A stretch of 43,039 nt of DNA from an uncultured Agathobaculum sp. (GTDB lineage: Bacteria > Bacillota > Clostridia > Oscillospirales > Butyricicoccaceae), in assembly GCF_944380975.1 (NCBI RefSeq), contig NZ_CALWJK010000015.1:1-43039 (forward strand). Direction: 5' to 3'. Position 1 is the first letter of the stretch, and the number at the start of each line of letters is the position of its first letter. Below, in pieces: positions 33,580 through 41,194 of the stretch. Both the position numbers and the translations under genes were made by a program. Below the pieces are notes generated by a model. It was not told where the DNA came from and did no database searches. It saw nothing but the letters and a program-made list of their open reading frames with translations.

Positions 33580-33741
33580 ACCGCTTTACCCTGTCCCCGT
33601 TCGGTGACACCATTTCACCGTACAGGGAATACCCCACCTATGGAAATTTTCTTCTATAGGGTAAGCGCGGTATCCTAATCATGCAAATTCCCGAAATGCA
33701 TTTCCGATTTTGCAGAAATGCCAGTCAAGGAGTATGACACT

Positions 33742-33933
33742 ATGAAACGAAAACGCATCAGGAATCCCAAACACCGCCCCACACGCGCGGCGATACCTTG
33801 CCCCGTCTGCGGCGCTGCGCTGTTCTATCTGTACACCGACAGCATTTGCAAACACATTGGCTTTATCTGCCCGGTATGCGGGCATGACGGGGACGTTAGC
33901 GTAAGCGTCCATTTGCAGGAGGGAACCCCATGA
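33742..33933 (+). CDS. Zinc-ribbon protein 1
   Basis: A 63-residue protein with a basic N-terminus and two C-x2-C pairs: CPVCGAALFY and CPVCGHDG, a classic zinc ribbon. Start ATG 33742 lies 9 bases after AAGGAG. It overlaps the next gene by four bases. Role unknown. Confidence 0.7.
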   Translation: MKRKRIRNPKHRPTRAAIPCPVCGAALFYLYTDSICKHIGFICPVCGHDGDVSVSVHLQEGTP

Positions 33934-34136
33934 AAATCAAAAGCACCGCTGACGGCAGCGCTTGGTTTTGCTGTCCATTCTGCGGCAGAAAGCTATTCAA
34001 AGTCATGCAGCGCACACAATGCCGTGATTTTCCGGCATGGTGTAGAAAATGCAAGCGTGAAATCATTGTCAACATAGACGGCAAGGCAATCTTTGCCGCC
34101 GATGCCCCGTGCGCTCCACAAGCGGGCGCGTCCTGA
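33930..34136 (+). CDS. Zinc-ribbon protein 2 (cysteine-rich KTR-like)
   Basis: A 68-residue protein. CPFCGRKLFKV and CRKCKREIIVNI form a zinc ribbon like the cysteine-rich KTR domain found on mobile elements of gut Firmicutes. Translation is coupled to the gene before it (ATGA overlap). Function unknown. Confidence 0.7.
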   Translation: MKIKSTADGSAWFCCPFCGRKLFKVMQRTQCRDFPAWCRKCKREIIVNIDGKAIFAADAPCAPQAGAS

Positions 34137-34226
34137 TCTGCCCTTTCTTTGCGGTCGTTATGCCTTTTCCATTGCATACCCGCTCGAATATAGGGAACAC
34201 CCCCACACGCAGCCGTGCGGGAAAGC

Positions 34227-34256
34227 AAAAGCCCCTGCACCACGTGCAGGGGCTTT
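34227..34256 (+). terminator. Terminator of the zinc-ribbon genes
   Basis: AAAAGCCCCTGCAC pairs with GTGCAGGGGCTTT over a 3-base loop, about 90 bases after the last stop. Confidence 0.7.
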
Positions 34257-34258
34257 GC

Positions 34259-34287
34259 TTGCAGTTTCGACACATTTCTGCTATACT
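34259..34287 (+). promoter_or_regulatory. Toxin promoter, module 1
   Basis: TTGCAG, 17-base spacer, TATACT with an extended TGC. Confidence 0.75.
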
Positions 34288-34352
34288 ACGGGTACGGTGC
34301 TGCCGCGCCAGCGGTAGGCGGTTAAGTCTTGCCCCTGAAAGGGGGCGTTGCT

Positions 34353-34424
34353 ATGGAATATCTGATAATGCTTGTAGTGATACTGGTACTTATCGAGCGT
34401 ATTTTAAGCGATAAAGAGAAGTAA
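34353..34424 (+). CDS. Small hydrophobic toxin-like peptide, module 1
   Basis: A 23-residue peptide, MEYLIMLVVILVLIERILSD plus a lysine-rich end, with one membrane helix and a charged tail. This is similar in layout to Fst/Ldr-type toxins. A strong ribosome site (AAAGGGGG, 7 bases) precedes it, and a 5' leader of about 65 bases lies between promoter and start. An antisense promoter faces it. Below normal gene-finder size. Confidence 0.65.
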   Translation: MEYLIMLVVILVLIERILSDKEK

Positions 34425-34455
34425 CCGCCTCACTCCTACATGAACGGTTACTTCT
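34417..34455. terminator. Shared hairpin over the toxin 1 stop codon
   Basis: AGAAGTAACCG pairs with CGGTTACTTCT across the stop codon, and the loop is about 17 bases. It may end both converging transcripts. Confidence 0.6.
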
Positions 34456-34502
34456 AATACCTGAAATGTGGGGCTAACCGTCTACCGGCAGCACCCTTTT
34501 CT
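34417..34502 (-). ncRNA. Putative antisense RNA of toxin module 1
   Basis: A minus-strand promoter (TTGACA 34537-34532, 17-base spacer, TATACT 34514-34509) should start an RNA near 34502 that runs into the 3' end of the toxin transcript. Its 5' part (GGTGCTGCCG, GGTTAGCCCC) is also repeated near the toxin transcript's 5' end. The 3' end is estimated. Confidence 0.6.
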
Positions 34503-34508
34503 ATGTTC

Positions 34509-34537
34509 AGTATACCGCCCACAAGCGGGTTTGTCAA
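34509..34537 (-). promoter_or_regulatory. Antisense promoter, module 1
   Basis: TTGACA, 17-base spacer, TATACT on the minus strand. Confidence 0.8.
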
Positions 34538-34574
34538 TCCCTCGCACGCGCAGCCGTGCGGGGGATTTCTGTCA

Positions 34575-34742
34575 TTATGCCGCGTCGATATACCGTTTCA
34601 AAGCGTCGCGGGTGATAATATATTTGCCCGCGATCTTTTTCCCTTGCAGCTTACCGGTGCTGAACAGCCGCCGCACGGTTCGGGCAGTCAACCCCAGTTC
34701 CCGCGCAACGTCTGCCACGGTCAAAAAGTCCTTTTCACTCAT
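34575..34742 (-). CDS. Excisionase-like helix-turn-helix protein
   Basis: A 55-residue protein: MSEKDFLTVADVARELGLTA, then RTVRRLFSTGKLQGKKIAGK and YIITRDALKRYI. It is a MerR/excisionase-type winged helix (HTH_17). Its ATG overlaps the resolvase stop codon (ATGA). It may be the true excisionase of the element or a partner of the resolvase. Too short for ordinary gene calling. Confidence 0.75.
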   Translation of the reverse strand: MSEKDFLTVADVARELGLTARTVRRLFSTGKLQGKKIAGKYIITRDALKRYIDAA

Positions 34743-35347
34743 GCGTTCGCGCTCCTTTCATACTCGCGCACCTTACGGTAAAAGGTTGCCTTGCTTAACT
34801 GTAATTGCTCCATAGCGGCTACCGCCGTTATTTCGCCCGCTTTCCATGCCTGATACACTTTCGGGAAGTCAGCCCGCACAATCGGCTTACGGCCTTTGTA
34901 TTTGCCCTGTTCCTTGGCAATGGCTATGCCCTCGGCCTGCCGCGCATGGATTTTCTGCCGCTCCTTTTCAGCCATATATGCAAGCAGTTCAAAGACAATA
35001 TTCGTAATAAGCTGTTTTTCAAGGTCGGTTTTATTCGCCGTATTGAGCAGCGGGGTATCAGTTACAATGATGCTTGCCCCGATCTGCTGCAATTCCTGCC
35101 ACTCCCGCTTGATCTGCTCCATGTTGCGCCCCATGCGGTCAAGTTCCTTGACTATGACCACATCACCGGCGCGCAGCGTTGCTTTCATGGCCTGATATTG
35201 TGGACGCTGGAAGTCGCGCCCGCTCGCTTTGTCCTCATAGGCGCGATCTATCACAATGCCGTTTGCCGCAGCATATTCCGCGATGGCGATATGCTGCCGT
35301 TCGGGATTCTGGTCGTTTGTGCTGACCCGTGTATACTCAAAAGTCAT
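34739..35347 (-). CDS. Serine resolvase/invertase
   Basis: A 202-residue small serine recombinase. The catalytic Ser is in EYTRVSTNDQN; GRDFQRPQYQAM and ELDRMGRNMEQI are family signatures. The C-terminal DNA-binding helix-turn-helix is about 155-198 (SKATFYRKVREYE). It would resolve multimers made by rolling-circle replication at the res-like repeats upstream. It lies upstream of the excisionase-like gene in one operon. Confidence 0.9.
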   Translation of the reverse strand: MTFEYTRVSTNDQNPERQHIAIAEYAAANGIVIDRAYEDKASGRDFQRPQYQAMKATLRAGDVVIVKELDRMGRNMEQIKREWQELQQIGASIIVTDTPLLNTANKTDLEKQLITNIVFELLAYMAEKERQKIHARQAEGIAIAKEQGKYKGRKPIVRADFPKVYQAWKAGEITAVAAMEQLQLSKATFYRKVREYERSANA

Positions 35348-35400
35348 GGTCTGCGCCCTCTCTCTGACGTGTGCTATCTATATGCCTTTTCCATGCTTTC

Positions 35401-35429
35401 AGTATACACTGTTTGTTCGTTTGTGTCAA
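35401..35429 (-). promoter_or_regulatory. Resolvase promoter
   Basis: TTGACA (35429-35424), 17-base spacer, TATACT (35406-35401) on the minus strand. It lies between the res-like repeats and the gene, allowing autoregulation. Confidence 0.8.
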
Positions 35430-35447
35430 TAGGATATAATATAATTA

Positions 35448-35558
35448 TGATACGTTTCATAATTTGTTTTGAAACCCGTGTGATACGCTTTTTAGGGCTT
35501 TTTGAGCGTATCAATAGGGTATACCCCATTGATACGCTACAAAGTGCTTCCGATACGG
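35448..35558. other. Res-like site with GATACG repeats
   Basis: Five GATACG or CGTATC copies occur in 110 bases: 35448, 35481, 35504, 35529 and 35551 regions. The central pair forms a 34-base near-perfect palindrome (35505-35538; AGCGTATCAAT at one end, ATTGATACGCT at the other). This fits resolvase binding sites placed upstream of the resolvase gene. The exact crossover is not known. Confidence 0.65.
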
Positions 35559-35567
35559 TATAGCCGC

Positions 35568-35596
35568 TTGACAAGCGGACGCAACAAAGATATACT
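35568..35596 (+). promoter_or_regulatory. Antisense promoter, module 2
   Basis: TTGACA, 17-base spacer, TATACT on the plus strand. Confidence 0.75.
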
Positions 35597-35602
35597 GAAT
35601 AT

Positions 35603-35688
35603 AGAAAAGGGCACTGTCGGCAGACGGTCAGCCCTCAAGAATCATTAGTCAAATGACCGCTGACTTGTCGAGGGTGCAGCGGTCATTT
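35603..35688 (+). ncRNA. Putative antisense RNA of toxin module 2
   Basis: The RNA would start near 35603 with GGGCACTGTCGG...CAGCCCTC, clearly related to the antisense start of module 1 (GGGTGCTGCCGG). It runs into the toxin 2 3' end and stops in the hairpin at 35651-35688. Ends are estimated. Confidence 0.6.
35651..35688. terminator. Shared hairpin over the toxin 2 stop codon
   Basis: AAATGACCGCTG pairs with CAGCGGTCATTT, overlapping the stop codon of toxin 2 exactly as in module 1. Confidence 0.65.
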
Positions 35689-35754
35689 CGCGTATATGGT
35701 CAGTATGTAAAGCATGAATGCCGTGCATACGCAAAGCCGAAAGAGCTTTCCCAC
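35683..35754 (-). CDS. Small hydrophobic toxin-like peptide, module 2
   Basis: A 23-residue peptide from GTG at 35754: (M)GKLFRLCVCTAFMLYILTI then YAK. It has the same length as toxin 1, with a single hydrophobic stretch, and it is preceded by AAAGGGGG 11 bases upstream. The leader contains GGCACTGCC and AGGCGGT stretches like module 1. Sequence of the peptide differs, so only the architecture is shared. Confidence 0.6.
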   Translation of the reverse strand: MGKLFRLCVCTAFMLYILTIYAK

Positions 35755-35823
35755 AATCGCTATCACCCCCTTTCGCAAGGGAGTAGCCGACCGCCTGCCG
35801 TCTGGTGGCAGTGCCTTAAAGCG

Positions 35824-35852
35824 AGTATAGCAGAAACTACGACAAGAAACAA
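35824..35852 (-). promoter_or_regulatory. Toxin promoter, module 2
   Basis: TTGTTT (35852-35847), 17-base spacer, TATACT (35829-35824) with the same TTTCTGC just before the -10 as in module 1. Confidence 0.7.
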
Positions 35853-35987
35853 GCCGCTGTTCTTTATTTGTTCTTCTTCTCCTAAAGCACAACTGCCCTG
35901 CTTTTACTCGCACACTATATATAGTTTATTTTATCCGCTATTCATCTATATACAGTGTATTCGGCTGTTCTGTTCTTTCGCTTCATC

Positions 35988-36033
35988 GCTCATAACCCGG
36001 AGGTCGTTGGTTCAAGTCCAGCCCCCGCAACCA
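35988..36033 (+). other. Attachment site attR (tRNA-fMet 3' half)
   Basis: Forty-six bases identical to 28232-28277. The 5' half of the tRNA is absent, so this is a remnant, not a gene. The 130 bases before it show no gene. Confidence 0.92.
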
Positions 36034-36035
36034 CC

Positions 36036-36071
36036 AAAAAGCACTGATTTTGAACGAAATCAGTGCTTTTT
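36036..36071 (+). terminator. Former tRNA-fMet terminator (host copy)
   Basis: Same stem as 28280-28315 (AAAAAGCACTGATTT with AAATCAGTGCTTTTT); the loops differ (TGAACG against CGGAAG). Confidence 0.85.
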
Positions 36072-36090
36072 CTTTTGTTCATTTTGTCCC

Positions 36091-36592
36091 CTATCGCAAG
36101 GTCGTCAGGATTTGCCACGGCTGCAATTGAAAGATGAACGAGCCGCCCTTGCAGATTGCGGCTAGGATAATCAGCAGTTCCCTCCCGGTCAGCACCAGCA
36201 GCTGCATAAATTCGAAAGAAAAGTCAATGGTATCCGGCCCAGCGTAACTGCCGCTGTCGTATGTGAACAGTTCCCCCACCCCTGCCGTTTCTCGCGGCCT
36301 GCATAATTTCCTCTACCAGCCTCTGATCTAGTGTCGCGCCCATATATGCCTTGGTAGTGCTACTATCCTGCAAGGTAACCGGTTGATAGTACTCCGTATT
36401 TTCCGGATCAAGCGCCGGCATTTTGAACACAAAGCTCATCCCTAGCTGCCGTTGGATCTCATGCGTGACCGCACTGATGCTGTTCCACACAGTCCCCCCA
36501 ACGGCAAGGCTGAATGAAATAGTGAATAACAATAAAAGCAGCAAAATACTTCTCTTATATTTTCGTCTCAAGTACAGTAATGCACGTTTTCC
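36091..36592 (-). pseudogene. FtsX-type ABC permease remnant
   Basis: The N-terminal ~100 codons (KRALLYLRRKYKRSILLLLL) and the C-terminal ~60 codons (ICKGGSFIFQLQPWQILTTL) match the ends of the permease at 37977-39523, but about 300 codons between are missing. One extra G in the run near 36280 also shifts the frame. No in-frame ATG remains after the preceding stop codon. It is a decayed copy next to attR. Confidence 0.8.
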
Positions 36593-36595
36593 ATT

Positions 36596-37966
36596 CTATG
36601 TCACCTCGATCTCCCCATGTGAGAACCGCAGGATAACATCCCCCGCCGCCGCAACCTCGTTCGAGTGGCTGACAATGATAACGCATTTATTCAGCGACCG
36701 CGCGCGTTCGACCAGCAACTCGGTTACGTCGCGCGCTGTGTCCTCATCCAAATTGCCGGTCGGCTCATCCGCAAGGATGATTGGTGCAGCTGATGCCAGT
36801 GCACGCGCGATCGCGACGCGCTGCTGCAGCCCGCCGATCGCGTTCCCGATCACGCCGGACAGGCTCAAGCTCAGCAGTGCAGCAATCAGAAACGCCGGCA
36901 GCGCGACATAGTAATTCTCCAGCACGATCTGTCCCGTGATGCCCTTCGGCGAAATGCCCAGCGAGATCAGGATGCCGACCTCGGTCATGCGTTCGCGCGT
37001 CCACATCAGCAGGATAAGCGCCAGTATGCCAACGCTGAGGAGCAGAATGACGATCAGCAGGAAAAAGCTGATCGTCTCGGCCTTCTGGATCGTGCCTGCT
37101 GTCTGCTGGTATCGAGCGTTGTTCTCCGAGAGCACAAAGCTGTCCCACTCCGCATAGGGCTGACTTTTCAGATCAGCCACCGTCTGCTCCATCTGCGCCG
37201 GATCATCTAGAAACAGCATGAGCCCTGAGCTGTAATTGTACTGCTCTGCTGTCCGGTCCGGGAACTTCAGCTGGTACAGCTCTTTGGCCGTGTTGATATC
37301 AGTAAAGATCACATTTTCCTGTAATTCGCTCTCTGGCGTGCTCGGACTGACGGGTTCGCTGCGCGTCACCAGATAGATGCCCACGATCTCGAAATCCACC
37401 TGTGTTCCGGCGTGTTCCGGCTGCCAGCCAGCTACGCCCTCCACAATGCTCGCATGCAGCGTATCGCCGACCGACAGGCCGTTCAGCTCCGCGATCTCCT
37501 TGGAAATCATCGCTTTGTGCTTATCCTCGGCCGTAATGTGCCGCCCATCCGCCAGCTGATATGAAACGGCAACGAACCGCTCGTGCAGCGCGGACTCCGT
37601 GCAGCCGATAAACTTGGGCACATATTCGCCGGGCAATCCCGTACCGCTGTATGAGCCGGGGACAAGGTCAAGCCCGTCGCAGTACATATAGTAAGTATCC
37701 ACGCCGTTGATCTTACTGACGTTGTCCAGCATGCGCACCTGTTCAAGCAGCTGCTCATCGGTTTTCTGTGTGCCCTCGGCCGACTGCTGAATCGTGAAAT
37801 ATCCGCCGATGCTGCTGCGCAGCTCTTTGACCGCGTCGCCGCTCGCGGAGTAAAGCGCCAGCCCCAGCAGCGAAATGGTCATCAGCGCGACCAGCAGGAT
37901 CAGCAGCAGCACTGTCCGCTTGGGATTGCGAATCACATAAAGCCATGCACGTTTTGTTGTTGGCAT
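36596..37966 (-). CDS. Chimera of FtsX permease and C-terminal half of an ABC ATPase
   Basis: A 456-residue open frame. Residues 1-377 are an FtsX/MacB-type permease: membrane helix 18-40, a large external domain, helices 300-322 and 352-375. From 380 the sequence is the second half of a LolD/MacB-type ATPase: QQRVAIARALASAAPIILAD-EPTGNLDE (Walker B) and IIVSHSNEVA (H-loop). Walker A and most of the ATPase N-terminus are absent and the permease lacks its last helix. An internal deletion has joined the two in frame. It is unlikely to transport; it could still be made. Start has GGGGGCG upstream. Confidence 0.75.
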   Translation of the reverse strand: MPTTKRAWLYVIRNPKRTVLLLILLVALMTISLLGLALYSASGDAVKELRSSIGGYFTIQQSAEGTQKTDEQLLEQVRMLDNVSKINGVDTYYMYCDGLDLVPGSYSGTGLPGEYVPKFIGCTESALHERFVAVSYQLADGRHITAEDKHKAMISKEIAELNGLSVGDTLHASIVEGVAGWQPEHAGTQVDFEIVGIYLVTRSEPVSPSTPESELQENVIFTDINTAKELYQLKFPDRTAEQYNYSSGLMLFLDDPAQMEQTVADLKSQPYAEWDSFVLSENNARYQQTAGTIQKAETISFFLLIVILLLSVGILALILLMWTRERMTEVGILISLGISPKGITGQIVLENYYVALPAFLIAALLSLSLSGVIGNAIGGLQQRVAIARALASAAPIILADEPTGNLDEDTARDVTELLVERARSLNKCVIIVSHSNEVAAAGDVILRFSHGEIEVT

Positions 37967-37976
37967 AATACGCCCC

Positions 37977-39523
37977 CTATCGCAGTGTCGTTAAAATCTG
38001 CCGCGGCTGCAAGCTGAAAACAAATGATCCGCCCTTGCAGATCGCCGCAACGATAATCAGCATCTCCAGTGCCAGCAGAATCAGAAAATCGGCGAACCGG
38101 AACGAGAAATCAATCTGATTCGGGCCGACATACTCGCTGCTTTCATACGCCATCAGCTCGTTCATCGTGCCCGACATCGCCGCCTGATGTAGTTCTTCCC
38201 GTGTGTATTCCCGTTCCTGCGGCTGCGCCTTCTCGATGGTGGATGCAAGCATCCGGCTGCCAATCTGTTCCGGTACCTGTTGGCTCGTTCCAAACGCCAA
38301 CGCACCGGCCAACACCGCAACCAGTGCAGCCTCCAGTACGAACTGACCAACAACGGAGACTTTACCAAGCCCCAGTGACAGGTAAATGGCTATCTCTTTT
38401 TTCGGCTGCCAACCCACATGGTAAACACAACGAACAAAATGATGGTGCAGCCGATGACAATAATCCCCACAACACCCACAATGAGATTGCGGATCCTTTG
38501 GAGCGCATCTACCGTAGATTTATACATCGTGTCGTCTGCAGCGATCTGATAAGAGCCCACATCAATGGTATCCATGCGTTTGACCTGATCGACGATCCCG
38601 TCCAGCTGCTTGGGGTTGTCCACGAAAAAGGTCACATTCTGATATTGCGGTTCCTGATCGTAATTTGCCCCGTACTGGGCTTGCTCATTTGCGCTGCGCA
38701 GCGTCTTTACCGTATCCAGATCGGTAAACGCCCAGTTATAGGTCATATCATCTTCCGAAACATACCTTCCGGTCGGCTGGTAGCCATTGACATGGAAAAA
38801 GCCGACGATAGTAAGCTGCTGGGCCTCCCCCAAAACGGACAACGCTTTCCCGGTAAACACACCGCCGTCCCGAGCCGTCATGCTGATCATATCCCCGATT
38901 TGCAGATTGTTAAGTTCCGCCAGTTTATCCGAAAGCAGGACAACATGGCGATCCTCCGGACGGATATGCCGTCCTTCCGCCAGTTCAAAGGCCCCGGTGC
39001 GGAATTTAGCCGCCAGCGAAGTATCGCTATTCCCATACAGCATCGTTGCCCGCGACCGCATCGTCGCATACTCTTCTGTGATTCGCTCATCGTCCGCGTA
39101 ATCTTCGGGATGCGCCTCTCTGTCCTGCAAATCCAAATTCCACATGCCCGGCACAAGCTGCAGATTATCCATATGCGGATAGGCCTCCAGATAATTGTCC
39201 GCATTATAGGCACTGATGCCGTCGATCTGCATGATTTTCTCGATCGTATTATCATCCAGATGCGGCCCGGTGTACACCTTGCGCGTCGTGCCGTCCGGCT
39301 CGGTCACATCCTCGAGATTGGCCGGATGATGCGTCAGCGATACATGCATGCGGACAACAAAACTGGTGCCAAGCGTCTGCTGGATTTCATGCGTCACTGC
39401 ACCAATGCTGCGCCAGACACAAATGCCCACAGATAAACAAAAGGAAATAACGAAAAGCAGCAAAAGCAGCAAAACACTGCGCTTGTATTTTCTCCGCAGA
39501 TACAACAATGACCGTTTGACCAT
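37977..39523 (-). CDS. FtsX-type ABC permease in two frames (possible -1 frameshift)
   Basis: Codons 1-377 (39523 to 38390; MVKRSLLYLRRKYKRSVLLL) end in MWVGSRKKR-stop. A second frame, 38417 to 37977, continues as KKEIAIYLSLGLGKVSV to the typical C-terminal helices and ends in LQPRQILTTLR. The frames meet at A-AAA-AAG (38402-38396). A -1 slip gives R-K-K-E-I-A-I-Y, exactly the expected permease sequence. It may be a programmed frameshift, a lost A in the run, or a base-call error. First gene of the cluster; GGGGGGCG site before the start. Confidence 0.75.
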
Positions 39524-40052
39524 GGTTTACGCCCCCCATTTTTGCTATACGCAACACCTATCCCAGGTTCATCTATCCTTATAATAACAGGACAGCGAAC
39601 CTCACGGAAAGCAGCATAATCCACAAAGAATTTCGGGTTTTTTCTATTAAAAACCTTGCTGCAAGCTTCTGTCTTCTTGCTCAAACAGCACACGGTCATT
39701 TGTTGGATGGAAATAAAAAAACGCACAGGCTTCAACAAGCCCATCTGCACCTGTCAAATAAAAGTGGCAGCACAGAAAAAATTAGCAGAAGCCCTGTTTA
39801 GACCTGCACTGAACAAAGCTCTTGTACCCTAGCTGTTCGGAACCAGATAACTTTTCTGCCAAAATCCATCCCTCAGTCATTTCATCCGTATGGCCTCCGT
39901 TATTTTCTATGCAACCAATTGCATACGCACGCAATATATTGCTCAATCGACAGTTTTAACAATTGATAAAAAACAGCCGGGATACATCAACTTCTGATGT
40001 ATCCCGGCTGTTTCACTATATTTTCTGTTCCTAACAGGCATGACCGACCAAA
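39524..40052. other. 529-bp intergenic region
   Basis: No supported gene. The right end holds a strong hairpin terminator for the PTS gene. The rest is low-complexity AT-rich sequence with an A-run at about 39710-39720. Confidence 0.6.
39971..40013 (-). terminator. Terminator of the EIIC operon
   Basis: AAACAGCCGGGATACATCA pairs with TGATGTATCCCGGCTGTTT, a 19-base stem; T-rich sequence follows on the minus strand. Confidence 0.85.
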
Positions 40053-41180
40053 TTACTGTGCCTCTGCGCCGCTCAATTCCCGCTTGGACTCATAACCGAA
40101 CAGGGCGACCAGAACGAATCCCGCTACTGCAGCCGCACCGCAGGTAATCAGCAGCTCTGTGAACCCGGGGCCCATATAAATCGGCAGCGTCAAAACCGAT
40201 TGCATGGCAAAGGATCTTGCTGCGCCGCCGGTTGCGCCGATGACCGCACCGCCAATGCCGCCCACAATGCTGGTGAACAGCAGCGTTTTGCGATACGGCA
40301 CCAGCACACCGAACAGCGCCGGGGAAGTTTCGCCGCAGATTGCGGAGATTGCCGCGCCAAATGCAAGCACCTTCAGTTTCTTATCCTTCGCACGCAGCCA
40401 GGTAGCCAGCGATACGCCCATTACGGCAAACGCGGCCGGTGCAACCAACGACAGGATGGTGTCCGATCCGGTCGTTGCAATGTTGTTGATCGCGATCGGG
40501 ATCAGGCCCCAGTGCAGACCCAGCGATACCATGGGTTGGATCAACGCACCCAGAATGATGCCTGCCACAACAGGGCTGATTTCATAGAGCAAATTGTAGC
40601 CCGACGCAATGGCGTTGGAAATCGTCGAACCAATGGGGCCCAACACAAACAGGGTCAGCGGAACCAGAATCACAAGCGAGAACAGCGGCCCCAGAATGCC
40701 TTCCAGCAGCTCCGGAAGCACCTTCTTCTCCAGCTTTTCCAAATAGATCAGGCAGAAGATGGCAAGGAGCATCGGGATGATACTGGAAGAATAGGTGACG
40801 TTCGGCACCTTCCAGCCCAAGAAGGTCAATGTGTCGCCCGCAATTGCCGCGACAATGGTGGGATGCACGGTGAACAGCGCCACGGTAACGGATGCGAAAA
40901 TATTCACCTTGAACTTCTGGCTTGCAGAGAAGGCCAAAAACACAGGCAGATAGTAGAAAAATGCATCTGCAATGTTATACAGCACCGTGTAAGTACCGCC
41001 CTCTGCAGAAAGCACATTCATCGAGGTCAACATCGCCAAAATACCCTTTAACAGACCGACGGTGGTCATAAGGGGAAGCAGCGGAGAAAAAATATCGCAA
41101 ATGATGTTCAGCACTTTCTCCAGCAGGTTATTCTTCTTTTCCTGCGTCATGGTTTCCGGTGTTGTTGCAAGATTTTCCAT
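40053..41180 (-). CDS. Orphan PTS EIIC (glucose/beta-glucoside type)
   Basis: A 375-residue membrane protein with about ten hydrophobic helices. It matches the EIIC domain of the glucose/beta-glucoside/sucrose family: FSPLLPLMTTVGLLKGILAML, FAVFYYLPVFLAFSAS-like FYYLPVFLAFSAS, VSLGLHWGLIPIAINNI. No EIIB or EIIA domain is fused or adjacent. The usual GITEP sugar-binding motif reads GETSPALFGV, moving the Glu by two positions. It may use shared EIIA/EIIB proteins or no longer phosphorylate. Downstream of the alpha/beta hydrolase by 14 bases. Confidence 0.85.
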   Translation of the reverse strand: MENLATTPETMTQEKKNNLLEKVLNIICDIFSPLLPLMTTVGLLKGILAMLTSMNVLSAEGGTYTVLYNIADAFFYYLPVFLAFSASQKFKVNIFASVTVALFTVHPTIVAAIAGDTLTFLGWKVPNVTYSSSIIPMLLAIFCLIYLEKLEKKVLPELLEGILGPLFSLVILVPLTLFVLGPIGSTISNAIASGYNLLYEISPVVAGIILGALIQPMVSLGLHWGLIPIAINNIATTGSDTILSLVAPAAFAVMGVSLATWLRAKDKKLKVLAFGAAISAICGETSPALFGVLVPYRKTLLFTSIVGGIGGAVIGATGGAARSFAMQSVLTLPIYMGPGFTELLITCGAAAVAGFVLVALFGYESKRELSGAEAQ

Positions 41181-41194
41181 TCGTCTGTCCTCCT

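Larger units (their letters stand above)
28351..35226. repeat. Dispersed octamer CGAGCGGG, 15 copies within the element
   Basis: Copies in plus orientation start at 29375, 29841, 31029, 31696, 32304 and 32587. Copies in minus orientation (CCCGCTCG) start at 28351, 28739, 31061, 32479, 33174, 33521, 33572, 34179 and 35219. They lie both between and inside genes. Only two copies were noticed in the remaining 35 kb, both in aguA. The frequent neighbouring T (CGAGCGGGT) suggests a longer core. Chance expectation for an 8-mer on two strands here is about 0.24 at equal base frequencies. Confidence 0.8.
28278..36033. mobile_element. 7.8 kb integrative element in tRNA-fMet
   Basis: The element is bounded by 46-base direct repeats of the tRNA 3' half. 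It begins with the integrase gene next to attL and holds a repressor/Cro switch, HUH Rep, a Rep-like paralogue, two zinc-ribbon proteins, an Xis-like protein, a serine resolvase, a res-like site and two type I toxin modules. No capsid, conjugation coupling protein or relaxase is seen, so it is a small integrative (possibly mobilizable, rolling-circle) element rather than a complete ICE or phage. Boundaries are well supported; the transfer mode is inference. Confidence 0.85.

Noticed and set aside
35448..35558. CRISPR-like repeats
   Set aside because: GATACG units are short, irregular in spacing and orientation; they fit a resolvase site. No CRISPR array was found in the window.
35988..36033. 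Second tRNA-fMet gene
   Set aside because: Only the 3' 46 bases are present; the D arm and the 5' acceptor strand are absent, so it is attR.
28278..36033. Complete prophage or ICE
   Set aside because: No capsid, tail, terminase, relaxase or type IV secretion genes were seen.
39394..39750. 118-codon minus-strand frame before the ABC permease
   Set aside because: It overlaps the 5' end of the permease gene in another frame and has no ribosome site or known domain.
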